Assembly: GCA_026394555.1 (NCBI GenBank) | Contig: JAPKXZ010000051.1 | Location: 1 to 64,000, forward strand | Reading direction: 5' to 3' | Length of the DNA stretch: 64,000 nt | Origin: Methanothrix sp. | GTDB lineage: Archaea > Halobacteriota > Methanosarcinia > Methanotrichales > Methanotrichaceae | Shown here: in pieces, positions 25,704 through 34,586 of the stretch | Position numbering within the stretch: the stretch's first letter is position 1 | Layout of the letters: every line of letters begins with the position of its first letter | The notes under the pieces: model-generated | Seen by the model: the letters and a program-made list of their open reading frames with translations, nothing else | Databases searched by the model: none | Told to the model about the DNA's origin: nothing | Position numbers and translations under genes: made by a program

Positions 25704-28001
25704 TTAAACATGGCTGCTTCTCTCTGTTTTTACTATTATCCCCTGGTCGCCTGCCATCCACCCATTCTCTCTGTCGAGGAAGAATAGTCCCCTCAGATCC
25801 GTGGGAATGCCGCTTTCTACATCCTGCCAGCTCTTGCCGCCGTCAGTGGTCTTCTTGACAAGTCCCTTCTCTCCCACCAGCCATCCATTCTCATGGTCCA
25901 GGAACTGGATATCCTGAATATCACCCTCATTTCTTTCATCCATATTCACAGGGTCCTGGTTCCAGTCGTCTCCCCCATCGATGGTGAAGAATAGCTTCTC
26001 TCCGGCCAACCAGCCGTGGCGGCTGTCGGCAAATGCCAGAGCATAGCATCTGATGGGACAGGTCGGATAACCGCAGGAGAGATTCTGCTTTCGCCAAGTG
26101 ACACCGCCATCCTGCGAGTGGACCACCTCGCCCAGTCCCCCGGCCGCCCAGATGTTATTCCGCTCAACAATCTCCAGGTCGCCCTGCACCAGGGCACTGC
26201 CAATCGCTATATTACCTGAGACACCAGTGTCTACCCAGCTCCAATGCTCACCGCTATCCGTGGTATGAGCCAAAAATATATTTTGACTGGGGAAACGTTT
26301 CGTTGCCAGTGCCCATCCGTTTCTTTCATCAAGGAACTTTACGGCGAAGAACTCCAGATCCCACTGGTCATATAGATTGCTGCCTTGCTCTTTCCAGCTC
26401 TTGCCGCTGTCCGTGGTGTGCAGGATCGCTCCCCGGTGCTGCCATTTGCCTGCAGGTGCCTGATTGTCGTTCCAAGAGGTCGCAGAGGTGCCCACGGCCC
26501 ATCCGTTTTGTTGATCGACAAAGTAAATGCTGTTAAGGCGATGGTAGCTGAACAGATCGCCGGAAGAAGGCGAGTTTTCGTATTGGAGACTCCAAGTTTT
26601 GCCGCCGTCCTTGGTATGCAGGATGACCTGACCCCAGAGGTTGGGCACGACGCTTTTGCTGCCTGCTGCCCAGCCACTGTTATTATCTGCGAAAAATACA
26701 TCGTGAAGCATGTAATGCGGATTTATGTAGCTCTGCCGAAAGAGGCAGTCGCAATTTAAGCAGCTCTCCCCAGGAGCCTCATTTTCCGGGCAGGCATCCC
26801 AGGCTCGATTTGACCGGGCAACAAGATCGTGATCTCCCACCAGCACCGCCTGATCTTCCACCAGGGCCAGGGCAAAGAAGCCCTCTGCCATTAGCACCGA
26901 CAGAGGATTGCTTTTTTCCATGCGGATCTTGGTCCAGGAGGCTCCACCGTCCAGCGTTCTGTACACGGGAGGTCCCCAGGCGGCTATGTCATTGAACCCT
27001 GCGGCATAGCCTCTCTTTTTGTCGATGAACTGAATGTCCCAGAGGGGATCGAAGAATCCTCCCGGCTCCTGTCTCTCCCAGGTTTTGCCCCCGTCTGAGG
27101 TATGAAAGACGAAGCCTTCATTTAAGGCGCTGGAGGTGGGAAATCCAGTCACCCAGCCCTGGGAATGGTCCACAAAGTCGATTGCGGTGAGAGTGATGTC
27201 CTCTCCTGGGCTGTACTGCTCTTCCCAGGTCTTCCCGCCGTCTTTGGTGCTGTAAACCACCCCGGCGTGTCCTATGCGAGTATCCTCCTGCTCCAGCCGC
27301 TTGGCCCCCGCGGCCCACCCCGTTCTGGAGTCGACGAAGTCTATGCGGCCAAGGAAGGAGGCATTATCTGGAAGAATCTGCTGCGTCCAGTTTTGTCCAC
27401 CGTCCGAGGTGTGGAAGATGCTTGCCGTCCAGTCGTCATCCTCTCCCAGCCAGTCCTGATGGGTGGCCCGGACGGCAGTAGCCCAGCCATTAAGAGAGTC
27501 GGAAAATGCCAGGCCCCTGAACTCATCTGAGGTATTCGTGAGCTGAACCGTCCAGTGAGCCCCGCCGTCAGATGTGTGCAGAATTGTGCCGTTCTTTCCT
27601 GCCACCCAACCCAGATCCAGGCTTTGAAAGACGACGGCATTGAAGGTCTCGGCAATTCCCGCATCCTGGGCGGTCCAGCTTGAGCCTCCATCTGTGGTCT
27701 TGATTATGGTGCCGCGAAACTCTTTATCCGACTGATTCCAGTGAGGAGCACCTGCCGCCCATCCCAGGTCCTTGGTCAGGAAAGCCACATCCTTGAGATA
27801 GTAGGAGGTCTCCATAAACTGAAGAGAGAATTGGTGGGTGGCAAGAGGTGCCGGGTTTCCGTTCATCTGTTGCTGTTGCAGTTGCGGCCCAATCGCCGGC
27901 TGGGGGGTGGGGGCGGGCTGGGGCGGCGGCTGATACTGTGCAGCGGATAATGATATTAATAGTATGATTGAGAAAATTATGATCGACCTTTTCTTGTTCA
28001 T
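25704..28001 (-). CDS. Exported YCF48-like beta-propeller protein
   Basis: A 765-residue protein starting at ATG 28001, chosen because GAGGAAGCAGG precedes it and a signal peptide (SIIIFSIILLISLSAAQ) follows. After a Pro/Gln-rich linker (about 20-50), the body consists of about 12 repeats with TSDGG..W/TTDGGKSW and 'GWAAG' elements. These are the Asp-box/BNR repeats of YCF48-like proteins that form one or more seven-bladed propellers. YCF48 assists photosystem assembly in phototrophs; here a general exported binding or assembly role is all that can be said. A cysteine pocket (CLNCDCLFRQ) lies in the middle. No membrane anchor is seen at the C-terminus. Confidence 0.8.
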   Translation of the reverse strand: MNKKRSIIIFSIILLISLSAAQYQPPPQPAPTPQPAIGPQLQQQQMNGNPAPLATHQFSLQFMETSYYLKDVAFLTKDLGWAAGAPHWNQSDKEFRGTIIKTTDGGSSWTAQDAGIAETFNAVVFQSLDLGWVAGKNGTILHTSDGGAHWTVQLTNTSDEFRGLAFSDSLNGWATAVRATHQDWLGEDDDWTASIFHTSDGGQNWTQQILPDNASFLGRIDFVDSRTGWAAGAKRLEQEDTRIGHAGVVYSTKDGGKTWEEQYSPGEDITLTAIDFVDHSQGWVTGFPTSSALNEGFVFHTSDGGKTWERQEPGGFFDPLWDIQFIDKKRGYAAGFNDIAAWGPPVYRTLDGGASWTKIRMEKSNPLSVLMAEGFFALALVEDQAVLVGDHDLVARSNRAWDACPENEAPGESCLNCDCLFRQSYINPHYMLHDVFFADNNSGWAAGSKSVVPNLWGQVILHTKDGGKTWSLQYENSPSSGDLFSYHRLNSIYFVDQQNGWAVGTSATSWNDNQAPAGKWQHRGAILHTTDSGKSWKEQGSNLYDQWDLEFFAVKFLDERNGWALATKRFPSQNIFLAHTTDSGEHWSWVDTGVSGNIAIGSALVQGDLEIVERNNIWAAGGLGEVVHSQDGGVTWRKQNLSCGYPTCPIRCYALAFADSRHGWLAGEKLFFTIDGGDDWNQDPVNMDERNEGDIQDIQFLDHENGWLVGEKGLVKKTTDGGKSWQDVESGIPTDLRGLFFLDRENGWMAGDQGIIVKTERSSHV

Positions 28002-28233
28002 CCTGCTTCCTCTTGCCAACAATTTTATGCATCGTTTATATTTAAGATTTGGCTCAGGCATGCAAACCTCGACACCCAAAAAAAGAATCCTGTCACCAGA
28101 AAGCTCACTAATCACGCACCAAGATAGCCGCAAAATTTAGATACCATCGGCTATTGGATTCAAGCAGCTTCTAGGTTAGGAGGTCATAGCTATTAAGGCG
28201 AGCCAAAAGGATTCAATTCTCGAAGTAGGTTAT

Positions 28234-28935
28234 TTGAAAGGCAGAGGGGATTCTCATGAAGCAAGGTCGAAATACATAATAAGGTTTCTGACCGAATACG
28301 ACCTACAAGATGTCATAAAATTGCAGGAAATTGTTCTCCATGATCTCAAAGACCCAGAAATCTACTACCCCGCATCCCAAGAAAAATTAAAGAAATATCT
28401 TCGTGAAAAGACTTTCGCGCTTGGAGTGTTAACCGGTGGAGGTCTTATTGGCTTTAGCTGCATCAATATACCTGGAGATGAGCCGGATAACCTGGGACGA
28501 GATCTCGCAATGTCAAAAGAAGATTTAAAAGAGGTTGCTCATATCAAATTTTCTTTTGTTCACCCCGATTATAGAGGGAACTCCTTTCAACTGAAATTAA
28601 TAAAATATACTCTGGATGTTATTAATAGTATCGGATGCTGTCACGTTTTATGCACAGTATCGCCTAAAAACTATTATAGCCTACGAAATATGTTTCAAAG
28701 TGGCTTTTTAATCAAGGAGATAACGAAGAAGTATGGTGGATTGATCAGATGCATATTATTCAAAAACATCTGTATTAGTGCTCATCCAACTTGGCAGGAT
28801 GTCATGATTATTAAAAGCTCAGATATTGAAGCGCATAAGAAGCTACTAAACGAGGGCTTTTTGGGTTTTAATGTATCAAAAGACCAGAATGGAATTATGA
28901 TTCATTACGCCAGAAGTCAGACAGGAGATAAATAG
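28234..28935 (+). CDS. GNAT-like N-acetyltransferase
   Basis: A protein of about 233 residues. The acetyl-CoA binding segment reads IKFSFVHPDYRGNSFQLKLI (about 112-132), as in GNAT enzymes; a second GNAT-like beta strand is near YIIRFLTEYDLQDV. The substrate is unknown. The listed start is TTG 28234, but the reading frame is open upstream to 28180, and the best Shine-Dalgarno (AGGAGGT, 28178-28184) sits 7 bases before an in-frame ATT at 28192. The true start is uncertain. Base composition is more AT-rich than neighbours. Confidence 0.65.
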   Translation: MKGRGDSHEARSKYIIRFLTEYDLQDVIKLQEIVLHDLKDPEIYYPASQEKLKKYLREKTFALGVLTGGGLIGFSCINIPGDEPDNLGRDLAMSKEDLKEVAHIKFSFVHPDYRGNSFQLKLIKYTLDVINSIGCCHVLCTVSPKNYYSLRNMFQSGFLIKEITKKYGGLIRCILFKNICISAHPTWQDVMIIKSSDIEAHKKLLNEGFLGFNVSKDQNGIMIHYARSQTGDK

Positions 28936-29001
28936 AATATTATCATATAAAAAGCAAGAGATGTAACAAAGCAAAAAGTGTTCGCACGTTAGTGAATAAT
29001 A

Positions 29002-29087
29002 TGCGGGAGACGGGATTTGAACCCGTGAACGCCTGCGCGACAGGGCCATCAACCTTGCTCCTTTGACCTGGCTTGGAAACCCCCCAC
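29002..29087 (-). pseudogene. Decayed copy of tRNA-Leu(GAG)
   Basis: This stretch is a near copy of the tRNA-Leu at 31469-31553: the T arm, variable arm and D arm are unchanged. The anticodon stem has a mismatch, the anticodon has become GAT-like instead of GAG, and the acceptor has an extra C and altered bases (the CGC of the intact gene reads CAC). It would not make a normal tRNA-Leu. See the paired rpo3 remnant next to it. Confidence 0.75.
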
Positions 29088-29132
29088 TTGAAATGGATTT
29101 GCAGATCGTCTACAGTGCCGATTCTTATAATT

Positions 29133-29190
29133 CTAAGTTAGCTCTGCCAGCTTTGTGTTAAAGTCCTCAGCACTCTCCTTGATTTCGTTA
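29133..29190 (-). pseudogene. Duplicate of the rpo3 3' end
   Basis: On the minus strand this reads EIKESAEDFNTKLAELT then stop, against EIKKRAEDLDAKLAELA in intact Rpo3 (end at 31604). The spacing to the tRNA copy is nearly the same as at the intact locus. It is therefore part of one duplicated block of about 190 bases that also carries the tRNA-Leu copy. Confidence 0.75.
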
Positions 29191-29230
29191 GGGCAAATGG
29201 TTAATATTTGTAACGTCAGATAGGTTATCT

Positions 29231-31363
29231 ATGAAGAAGATGCTATTATTATTCCTAACTGTAGCTATTTCTCTCTCTATAACATGCGGCTACTCTCAGG
29301 ATAATCATTTCCCAAAGGATAACGTTGCGAAAGCGGACTATGCAATAGACGAGTCGCAGAAAGAAGTAGTCAACGACTCATCAGACCAGGATATTTCCCG
29401 TGAAGTGGAAAACGGAACTGAGCTCATACCGCGGAAGATCTTTTTCGGCAATCCGGATATAGCTCAAATCCTCATAAGCCCGAACGGCAAGTGGATCGGC
29501 TATATTGCCCCACTAAATGGAGTGCTCAATGTATGGGTGGCTCCTTCTGATAATATATCTTCAATAAGGCCCATTACCAACGACACTTTCCGGGGAATAC
29601 AGTCTTACAGCTTTGCCTTCGATAATCAACATGTTCTTTACACTCAAGATAAAAAGGGTGATGAGAACTGGACCGTCTATTCCGTTGATCTAATGATAGG
29701 TGTGACCAAAGCGATAACACCAGAAGAGGGTGTAAATGCCCTACTTCTGGTCAATAACCATAGGTTTCCTAACGAGGCACTAGTGGGGTTGAACGATCGT
29801 GACCCTCGCTATCACGACCTTTACTTAATCAATATCTCTAGCGGCAAAAAGCGCCTGCTCTTGAAAAATGAGGAAGGCTTCAATCATTTTGGGGTTGACA
29901 GCAACCTCACAGTCAGGTTAGGATTCAACACCACACCCGATGGTGGGGAAGAGATCCTTGAGCGCCTGGAGAATGGTACCTGGAAGCTGTTCATAAAGGT
30001 AGATCCTCAGGATGAAATGGCTACCTATCCCATTAGATATGACGAATCCGGCAATATCTTGTACATGCGAGAGAGCCGGGGTCGAGAAATAACCGCACTG
30101 ACCTCCATCAATCTGACGACCGGGGTGGAGGTGGTTTTGGCAGAGAATACAAAAGCAGATATTGATGGCACTATGCCTCACCCAACAAAGAGAACGCCTC
30201 AAGCAGCCAGCTACAACTATGAACGAAGACATTGGATAATATTGGACCCATCCATCAAGGCTGATATGGAATACCTTAGCAGCGTCGAAAAAGGGGATTA
30301 TGAACCCTGCAGCAGAACACTCGATGATAGACGCTGGATAGTATCTTATCGAACCGATGACGGCCCTGTGAAATATTACCTTTATGATCGTGATGAAAAG
30401 AAAGCTGAATTTTTATTCAGCAACCGCCCTGCCTTGGAAAACTTGCCCCTGGCTAAAATGCATCCCGTAGTTTTGAAATCACGTGACGGCCTAAACCTGG
30501 TAAGTTACTACACCCTCCCTGTGGGAAGCGACAAGGATAACGATGCATTCCCGGAGGAGCCACTGCCCATGATCCTGTTAGTTCATGGCGGTCCATGGGG
30601 GCGAGATGAATGGGGTTATTATTCTGAACATCAGTGGCTGGCCAACCGAGGATATGCTGTTCTGAGCGTTAACTTCCGCGGCTCTACGGGCTTTGGCAAG
30701 AGCTTCATCAATGCCGGTGACCGGGAGTGGGGCAGAAAGATGCAGGATGATCTTCTTGACGCAGTCAACTGGTCTATCGAGAAAGGGATTGCCAAGCCGG
30801 ATAAAATTGCCATCATGGGAGGCAGCTACGGTGGATATGCCACTCTTGCGGGAATGGCCTTCAGTCCGGATGTATTTGCCTGTGGTGTGGATATATGCGG
30901 CGTCTCCAATCTGACATCTCATCTCATGTCCGTTCCGCCTTATTGGCTGCCGGAGATTGAAAAGGAGTTTCGGAGAGTGGGAGATTATAGGACGGAAGAG
31001 GGTAGACAATTCCTCAAAGAGAGGTCGCCTTTAACCTACGCAAACCGAATTGAAAAGCCTCTTCTCATCGCTCAAGGCGCCAACGACCCGAGGGTAAAGA
31101 AGGAAGAATCGGAGCAGATTGTTTCGGCCATGCAGGAGAATGGCATTCCGGTGGTCTATGTTCTCTATAAAGATGAGGGTCATGGCTTTGTCAGGCCCGA
31201 GAACAGGTTATCTTTCTATGCCATTGCAGAAACATTTTTGGCCGAGGTGCTGGGCGGGAGATCTGAGCCAATTAAAGATGCCTTTGAGGGATCCAACTTA
31301 ACAATTCCTGTGGGCGTGGAGCTGGTTCCCGGTCTGGCCGAAGCGATGGCATCGGGATCATAG
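29231..31363 (+). CDS. S9 family serine peptidase (acylaminoacyl-peptidase/prolyl oligopeptidase type)
   Basis: A 710-residue exported peptidase. It has a signal peptide (MLLLFLTVAISLSITCGYS), then a seven-bladed propeller-like region (about 60-400) and an alpha/beta-hydrolase domain (about 430-680). Catalytic residues: Ser near 531 in MGGSYGGYATLAG, Asp near 618 in GANDPRVKKEE, His near 650 in DEGHGFVRPEN. The HGGPWGRDEWGYYSEHQWLA segment is the oxyanion region. Such enzymes cut peptides after small or acylated N-terminal residues. The gene lies between two direct copies of the tRNA-Leu/rpo3 tail, so it looks like an insertion. Confidence 0.92.
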   Translation: MKKMLLLFLTVAISLSITCGYSQDNHFPKDNVAKADYAIDESQKEVVNDSSDQDISREVENGTELIPRKIFFGNPDIAQILISPNGKWIGYIAPLNGVLNVWVAPSDNISSIRPITNDTFRGIQSYSFAFDNQHVLYTQDKKGDENWTVYSVDLMIGVTKAITPEEGVNALLLVNNHRFPNEALVGLNDRDPRYHDLYLINISSGKKRLLLKNEEGFNHFGVDSNLTVRLGFNTTPDGGEEILERLENGTWKLFIKVDPQDEMATYPIRYDESGNILYMRESRGREITALTSINLTTGVEVVLAENTKADIDGTMPHPTKRTPQAASYNYERRHWIILDPSIKADMEYLSSVEKGDYEPCSRTLDDRRWIVSYRTDDGPVKYYLYDRDEKKAEFLFSNRPALENLPLAKMHPVVLKSRDGLNLVSYYTLPVGSDKDNDAFPEEPLPMILLVHGGPWGRDEWGYYSEHQWLANRGYAVLSVNFRGSTGFGKSFINAGDREWGRKMQDDLLDAVNWSIEKGIAKPDKIAIMGGSYGGYATLAGMAFSPDVFACGVDICGVSNLTSHLMSVPPYWLPEIEKEFRRVGDYRTEEGRQFLKERSPLTYANRIEKPLLIAQGANDPRVKKEESEQIVSAMQENGIPVVYVLYKDEGHGFVRPENRLSFYAIAETFLAEVLGGRSEPIKDAFEGSNLTIPVGVELVPGLAEAMASGS

Positions 31364-31468
31364 ACAGTTTTTCCCTTTCTATTTTTTTAGCCTTAATTTG
31401 AGTTTTCGTAATAGAAGTCTAAATAAAGGCCGTCAAAAATAGAAATCGATATCAATAGGTTATATTAA

Positions 31469-31553
31469 TGCGGGAGACGGGATTTGAACCCGTGAACGCC
31501 TGCGCGACAGGGCCCTCAACCCTGCTCCTTTGACCTGGCTTGGAAACCCCCGC
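31469..31553 (-). tRNA. tRNA-Leu (anticodon GAG)
   Basis: Folds by eye as an 85-base class II tRNA on the minus strand: acceptor GCGGGGG pairing with CTCCCGC plus discriminator A, a D arm with the AGCCAGGTCAAAGGA pattern, anticodon stem CAGGG/CCCTG with loop TTGAGGG (anticodon GAG, reading CUC and CUU), a long variable arm and a T arm ACGGG/CCCGT with TTCAAAT. No CCA is encoded. It lies 50 bp downstream of rpo3, where archaeal genomes often place a tRNA-Leu before the L18e-L13-S9 cluster. Confidence 0.93.
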
Positions 31554-31603
31554 TCGAAATGGGTGTGTAGATCGGCTTTCTGCCGAGCCGATCCTTTATA
31601 ATT

Positions 31604-32398
31604 CTAAGCTAGCTCTGCCAGCTTTGCGTCTAAGTCCTCTGCCCTCTTCTTGATCTCGTCCGCAGCTTTCGCCACCAGATCCTTGGCGGGCAAAGTGCCG
31701 CTGCTTTCAATGGACACCACGAATGAGTCCATAATGGGCGAGAGCTTTATGGCCCCCGGCTCGCACGCATCAACACAGAGCTTGCACAGAGAGCATTCCA
31801 GCATATTAGTAGTTTTCGCTCTGCCGCCTTCCACCGACAGAAGGTTTCTGGGGCAGACCTCAACGCACTTTCCGCATCCGTCGCAGGAATCTGCCACGAC
31901 TATGCTGGGCTGATTCTTGTAGCCGCACAGCGTGCCGGCCTGCCACTTGGTGTGCTCGGTGCCCACATGTTTTGTGGCATAGCCCTCAATGACCAGCTTC
32001 TCGCCATCGCCTAAGATGACGATGGGAATCTTGTCGAAGGCGGGCTTGACACCTGGGTCGGTGAACTGAATGTCCCTGGAGTAGACCATGCCCGGCCCTT
32101 CCGAGGAGAGCATGAACTCCACACGACATCCGGGACAGCCGGTTCCGCCGCACTGGCAATCCTCCGGCTGGCAGAAGATATCCAGATCCTCAGCCCGTAA
32201 GGGCACCTCTCCTAAGCGCAGTCCAATCTGCTCATCGAAGAGCACCGATGTGTTGTCATAGAGTCCTATCTCGTCTATGGCCAGCACAGGTACTTCGCTC
32301 ATGCAGGCGCGGCGAATGCCGTTGGAGAAAGCGGCTGTGACGCCGCTGAGGAGATACCGGATGCGGTCCTCCTCAAGCTGCAACAGTTCAAACTTCAA
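31604..32398 (-). CDS. rpo3: RNA polymerase subunit Rpo3 (subunit D) with two 4Fe-4S motifs
   Basis: A 264-residue archaeal Rpo3, counterpart of bacterial alpha and eukaryotic RPB3. The N-terminal domain has RYLLSGVTAAFSNGIRRACM, the assembly face. Residues 170-220 hold a ferredoxin-like insert: CDGCGKCVEVCPRN and CSLCKLCVDACEPG, enough cysteines for two 4Fe-4S clusters. A further Cys set (CQCGGTGCPGC, about 81-92) lies earlier. Such clustered forms occur in several methanogens. It is the last protein gene of the S13-S4-S11-rpo3 operon, 19 bp after rpsK. Confidence 0.96.
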   Translation of the reverse strand: MKFELLQLEEDRIRYLLSGVTAAFSNGIRRACMSEVPVLAIDEIGLYDNTSVLFDEQIGLRLGEVPLRAEDLDIFCQPEDCQCGGTGCPGCRVEFMLSSEGPGMVYSRDIQFTDPGVKPAFDKIPIVILGDGEKLVIEGYATKHVGTEHTKWQAGTLCGYKNQPSIVVADSCDGCGKCVEVCPRNLLSVEGGRAKTTNMLECSLCKLCVDACEPGAIKLSPIMDSFVVSIESSGTLPAKDLVAKAADEIKKRAEDLDAKLAELA

Positions 32399-32417
32399 AC
32401 TCTACACCCTTCAGACT

Positions 32418-32807
32418 CTACACCCTTCGACCCCTCTTTCCGCCGGCAGGCTTGGTGCCGTCGTGGGGTATGGGGGTCGCATCCTCTATTCTGCCAATGC
32501 GCAGACCCGCGCGAGCAAGAGCGCGTATGGCTGCCTGAGCTCCAGGTCCCGGAGACCTCTGCTTGTTGCCGCCCGGAGCGCGCACTTTAACGTGAACCCC
32601 GACAATCCCCTTGTCTTTTACAGCGTCAGCGACCTGCATGGCCATCTGCATGGCTGTGTAGGGGCTGCTTTCGTCTCTGGCTGCCTTTACCACCATGCCG
32701 CCTGAGATCTTCGCCATTGTCTCGGCTCCGGTTATGTCGGTGATGGTAATAAGCGTGTTGTTAAAGGACGAGTAGATATGGGCAATGCCCCATTTTCCTT
32801 CTGCCAT
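32418..32807 (-). CDS. rps11: 30S ribosomal protein uS11
   Basis: A 129-residue uS11. It has [20 protein letters not shown] at the N-terminus and ends in the conserved rRNA-binding tail ([20 protein letters not shown]). The start ATG comes directly after the TAA stop of rps4. Length and order are normal for archaea. Confidence 0.97.
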   Translation of the reverse strand: MAEGKWGIAHIYSSFNNTLITITDITGAETMAKISGGMVVKAARDESSPYTAMQMAMQVADAVKDKGIVGVHVKVRAPGGNKQRSPGPGAQAAIRALARAGLRIGRIEDATPIPHDGTKPAGGKRGRRV

Positions 32808-33344
32808 TTATGCACCCACCTTGGACGTTCGGGATGCCCTCTCTGGATGGCCTTCCTTGGCCATTGGGGAACCCATGTAATAATCAATGCTCATTTCCTC
32901 GCCCCGCTTTACCAGAAATCCCGGAACGTCAACTCTGCGTCCGGAGACCTGGATATGGCCGTGAACTATGAACTGTCGGGACTGCTTCAAGGAATTGGCG
33001 AGACCCTGGCGGTAGACCTGCGTTTGCAGTCTCCTCTCCAAGACATCGGCTACCTTCATGGAAAGGACGGCGTCGAGATCTCCTTCCGTTTTAAGCATTC
33101 CCAGCCTCTTTAGGCGAGCGAGAATGGCTTCTGCCTCTTGGGGTGCCTGGCCGGTGGAGACGGCAGCGAGCATCTTTCTGCTGATCTGCCTGTACTTCCG
33201 AAGGAATGCCTGGGCCTTCCACAGTTCCCTCTTGTTTCTAAGGCCAAAGGCCTTGACGACCTCTACTTCCCCAGCGATGCGCTCCGCCTGCCAGGGAGTG
33301 CGGGGCCGCTCGTACATCTTGCGGCTCTTGCCTGGATATCCCAT
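32808..33344 (-). CDS. rps4: 30S ribosomal protein uS4
   Basis: A 178-residue archaeal uS4. Marks are the N-terminus MGYPGKSRKMYERPRTPW and an S4 RNA-binding domain in LERRLQTQVYRQGLANSLKQ with RQFIVHGHIQVSGRRVDVPG. It lies 10 bp after rps13 and its stop abuts rps11. Confidence 0.97.
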   Translation of the reverse strand: MGYPGKSRKMYERPRTPWQAERIAGEVEVVKAFGLRNKRELWKAQAFLRKYRQISRKMLAAVSTGQAPQEAEAILARLKRLGMLKTEGDLDAVLSMKVADVLERRLQTQVYRQGLANSLKQSRQFIVHGHIQVSGRRVDVPGFLVKRGEEMSIDYYMGSPMAKEGHPERASRTSKVGA

Positions 33345-33354
33345 TTTTTACCAC

Positions 33355-33906
33355 CTACTCCTTGGTTGCAGCTGGTGCTGCGGCTGGTGTTCCTTCCTTC
33401 TTGCGGCTGACACCAACGATGGCGCCCGTGCGTCCGGAAGATCTGGTCCTCTGGCCTCGGACACGAAGTCCTCTCTCGTGCCTGATGCCCTTGTAGCTCC
33501 TCATCTTCTTCATGAGGTCCAGGTCTTCGCGTAGCGTCATGTTGAGGTCCATGGCCATAACGTGGATATCAGTGCCGGTTTCAATATCACCGCGCCGGTT
33601 GACCATCCAGACAGGCAGGACCTTGGTGGCGTCCTCCTCGATGACCTTCTTGAGCTTGTCTATCTCCGAATCGGGAAGTAGGCCCAGTGTGGCAAATGGA
33701 TCCACGCCTGCCTTATCGGTAAAGACCTTGGCGCATCGGCGGCCCACACCTTTGATGCCCGTCAGGGCCATGTGGACCTGCTGCTTTCCCACCAGGTCTG
33801 TATTTAGAATACGAACTATGTACCTAAGATTTTCATCGACAACAGTCTTCTTAGGCTTCTCTTCAACCTTTTTAGGCTTCTCTTTTCCTGCATTTGGTTT
33901 AGCCAA
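33355..33906 (-). CDS. rps13: 30S ribosomal protein uS13
   Basis: A 183-residue archaeal uS13. The core runs from RYIVRILNTDLVGKQQVHMA to MRSYKGIRHERGLRVRGQRT. It has a Lys-rich N-terminal extension (about 28 residues) and an Ala/Pro-rich C-terminal tail (GTPAAAPAATKE), both typical of archaeal versions. It is the first gene of the operon and has a leader of about 100 bases. Confidence 0.96.
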   Translation of the reverse strand: MAKPNAGKEKPKKVEEKPKKTVVDENLRYIVRILNTDLVGKQQVHMALTGIKGVGRRCAKVFTDKAGVDPFATLGLLPDSEIDKLKKVIEEDATKVLPVWMVNRRGDIETGTDIHVMAMDLNMTLREDLDLMKKMRSYKGIRHERGLRVRGQRTRSSGRTGAIVGVSRKKEGTPAAAPAATKE

Positions 33907-34031
33907 GTTTGTCCTCCAGGGAGTTTAAATCCTCTGGATCAGCCCCGGGTCAGAGCCCGACGCCGCCCGCTCACCACGATGGGGGGCGAAATAATCCATT
34001 GAACCAAAGTGTTGATACGCTCCTCGTATAA
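33907..34031 (-). promoter_or_regulatory. Promoter and structured leader of the S13-S4-S11-rpo3 operon
   Basis: A TATA box (CTTTTATAC on the minus strand, about 34023-34031) is the likely operon promoter. The leader between about 34003 and the rps13 ATG is GC-rich. It can close as a stem between GGATTA (near 33995) and TGATCC (near 33936) with inner G/C helices. Its reading as a leader structure, perhaps for ribosomal protein feedback, is inference; no known motif is recognised. I considered and rejected a tRNA. Confidence 0.4.
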
Positions 34032-34036
34032 AAGAC

Positions 34037-34453
34037 TTATGTGGATTTTAGCTTGATCTCGTTTTCCCGACACCATTCGTGCAGGGCCTCTTCCTCACGA
34101 ATGCTTTCGAAATCGTACCAGTTCTCCAATAGTCCCCTGTGCTCCAGAAGGTCTTTGAACCTGCGGTAGGCTCCGCGATTGCTGAAGATCCCCTGGACGC
34201 GGCCAAAGTCGTTCGGCATTTGCTGTTCTACAAATTCATAGACAAGGCTCTGACCTAAATCAAGGTCATTCTTGTGGGGGATCACCAGAAAATTGTCGCA
34301 GTCGAATTTGTCTTCATCCAGCTCATCGAAGACTCCATCTTCGGAGTGATAATATATTTCACCGTCGTCCAGGCAGAGGACTGCTCTATTCATCCCGTAT
34401 CCGTCTGAACTGACAAATAGGAATGCATCATGAATCTCGTCGAATGTAGCCAT
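34037..34453 (-). CDS. UPF0158 family protein
   Basis: A 138-residue soluble acidic protein. The conserved ending of the family is seen in GAYRRFKDLLEHRGLLENWY and EEEALHEWCRENEI. The family is widespread and has no established function. The gene lies upstream of the ribosomal operon on the same strand with no sign of cotranscription. Confidence 0.8.
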   Translation of the reverse strand: MATFDEIHDAFLFVSSDGYGMNRAVLCLDDGEIYYHSEDGVFDELDEDKFDCDNFLVIPHKNDLDLGQSLVYEFVEQQMPNDFGRVQGIFSNRGAYRRFKDLLEHRGLLENWYDFESIREEEALHEWCRENEIKLKST

Positions 34454-34586
34454 CTGGATCTATCCTCGTCGATTTTTCTCTTTTTGCTGCATCATCTGCA
34501 AGCTATTCACGGGAAGGCCAGGAGGCGGCACAATTTATATTTTTCGGCGCTTTTATCCTCAAGCAATAAACCTTCTTGAATTCACA

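Noticed and set aside
33936..33998. Possible tRNA in the S13 leader
   Set aside because: Anticodon-like loop has six bases and no T arm with TTC can be formed.
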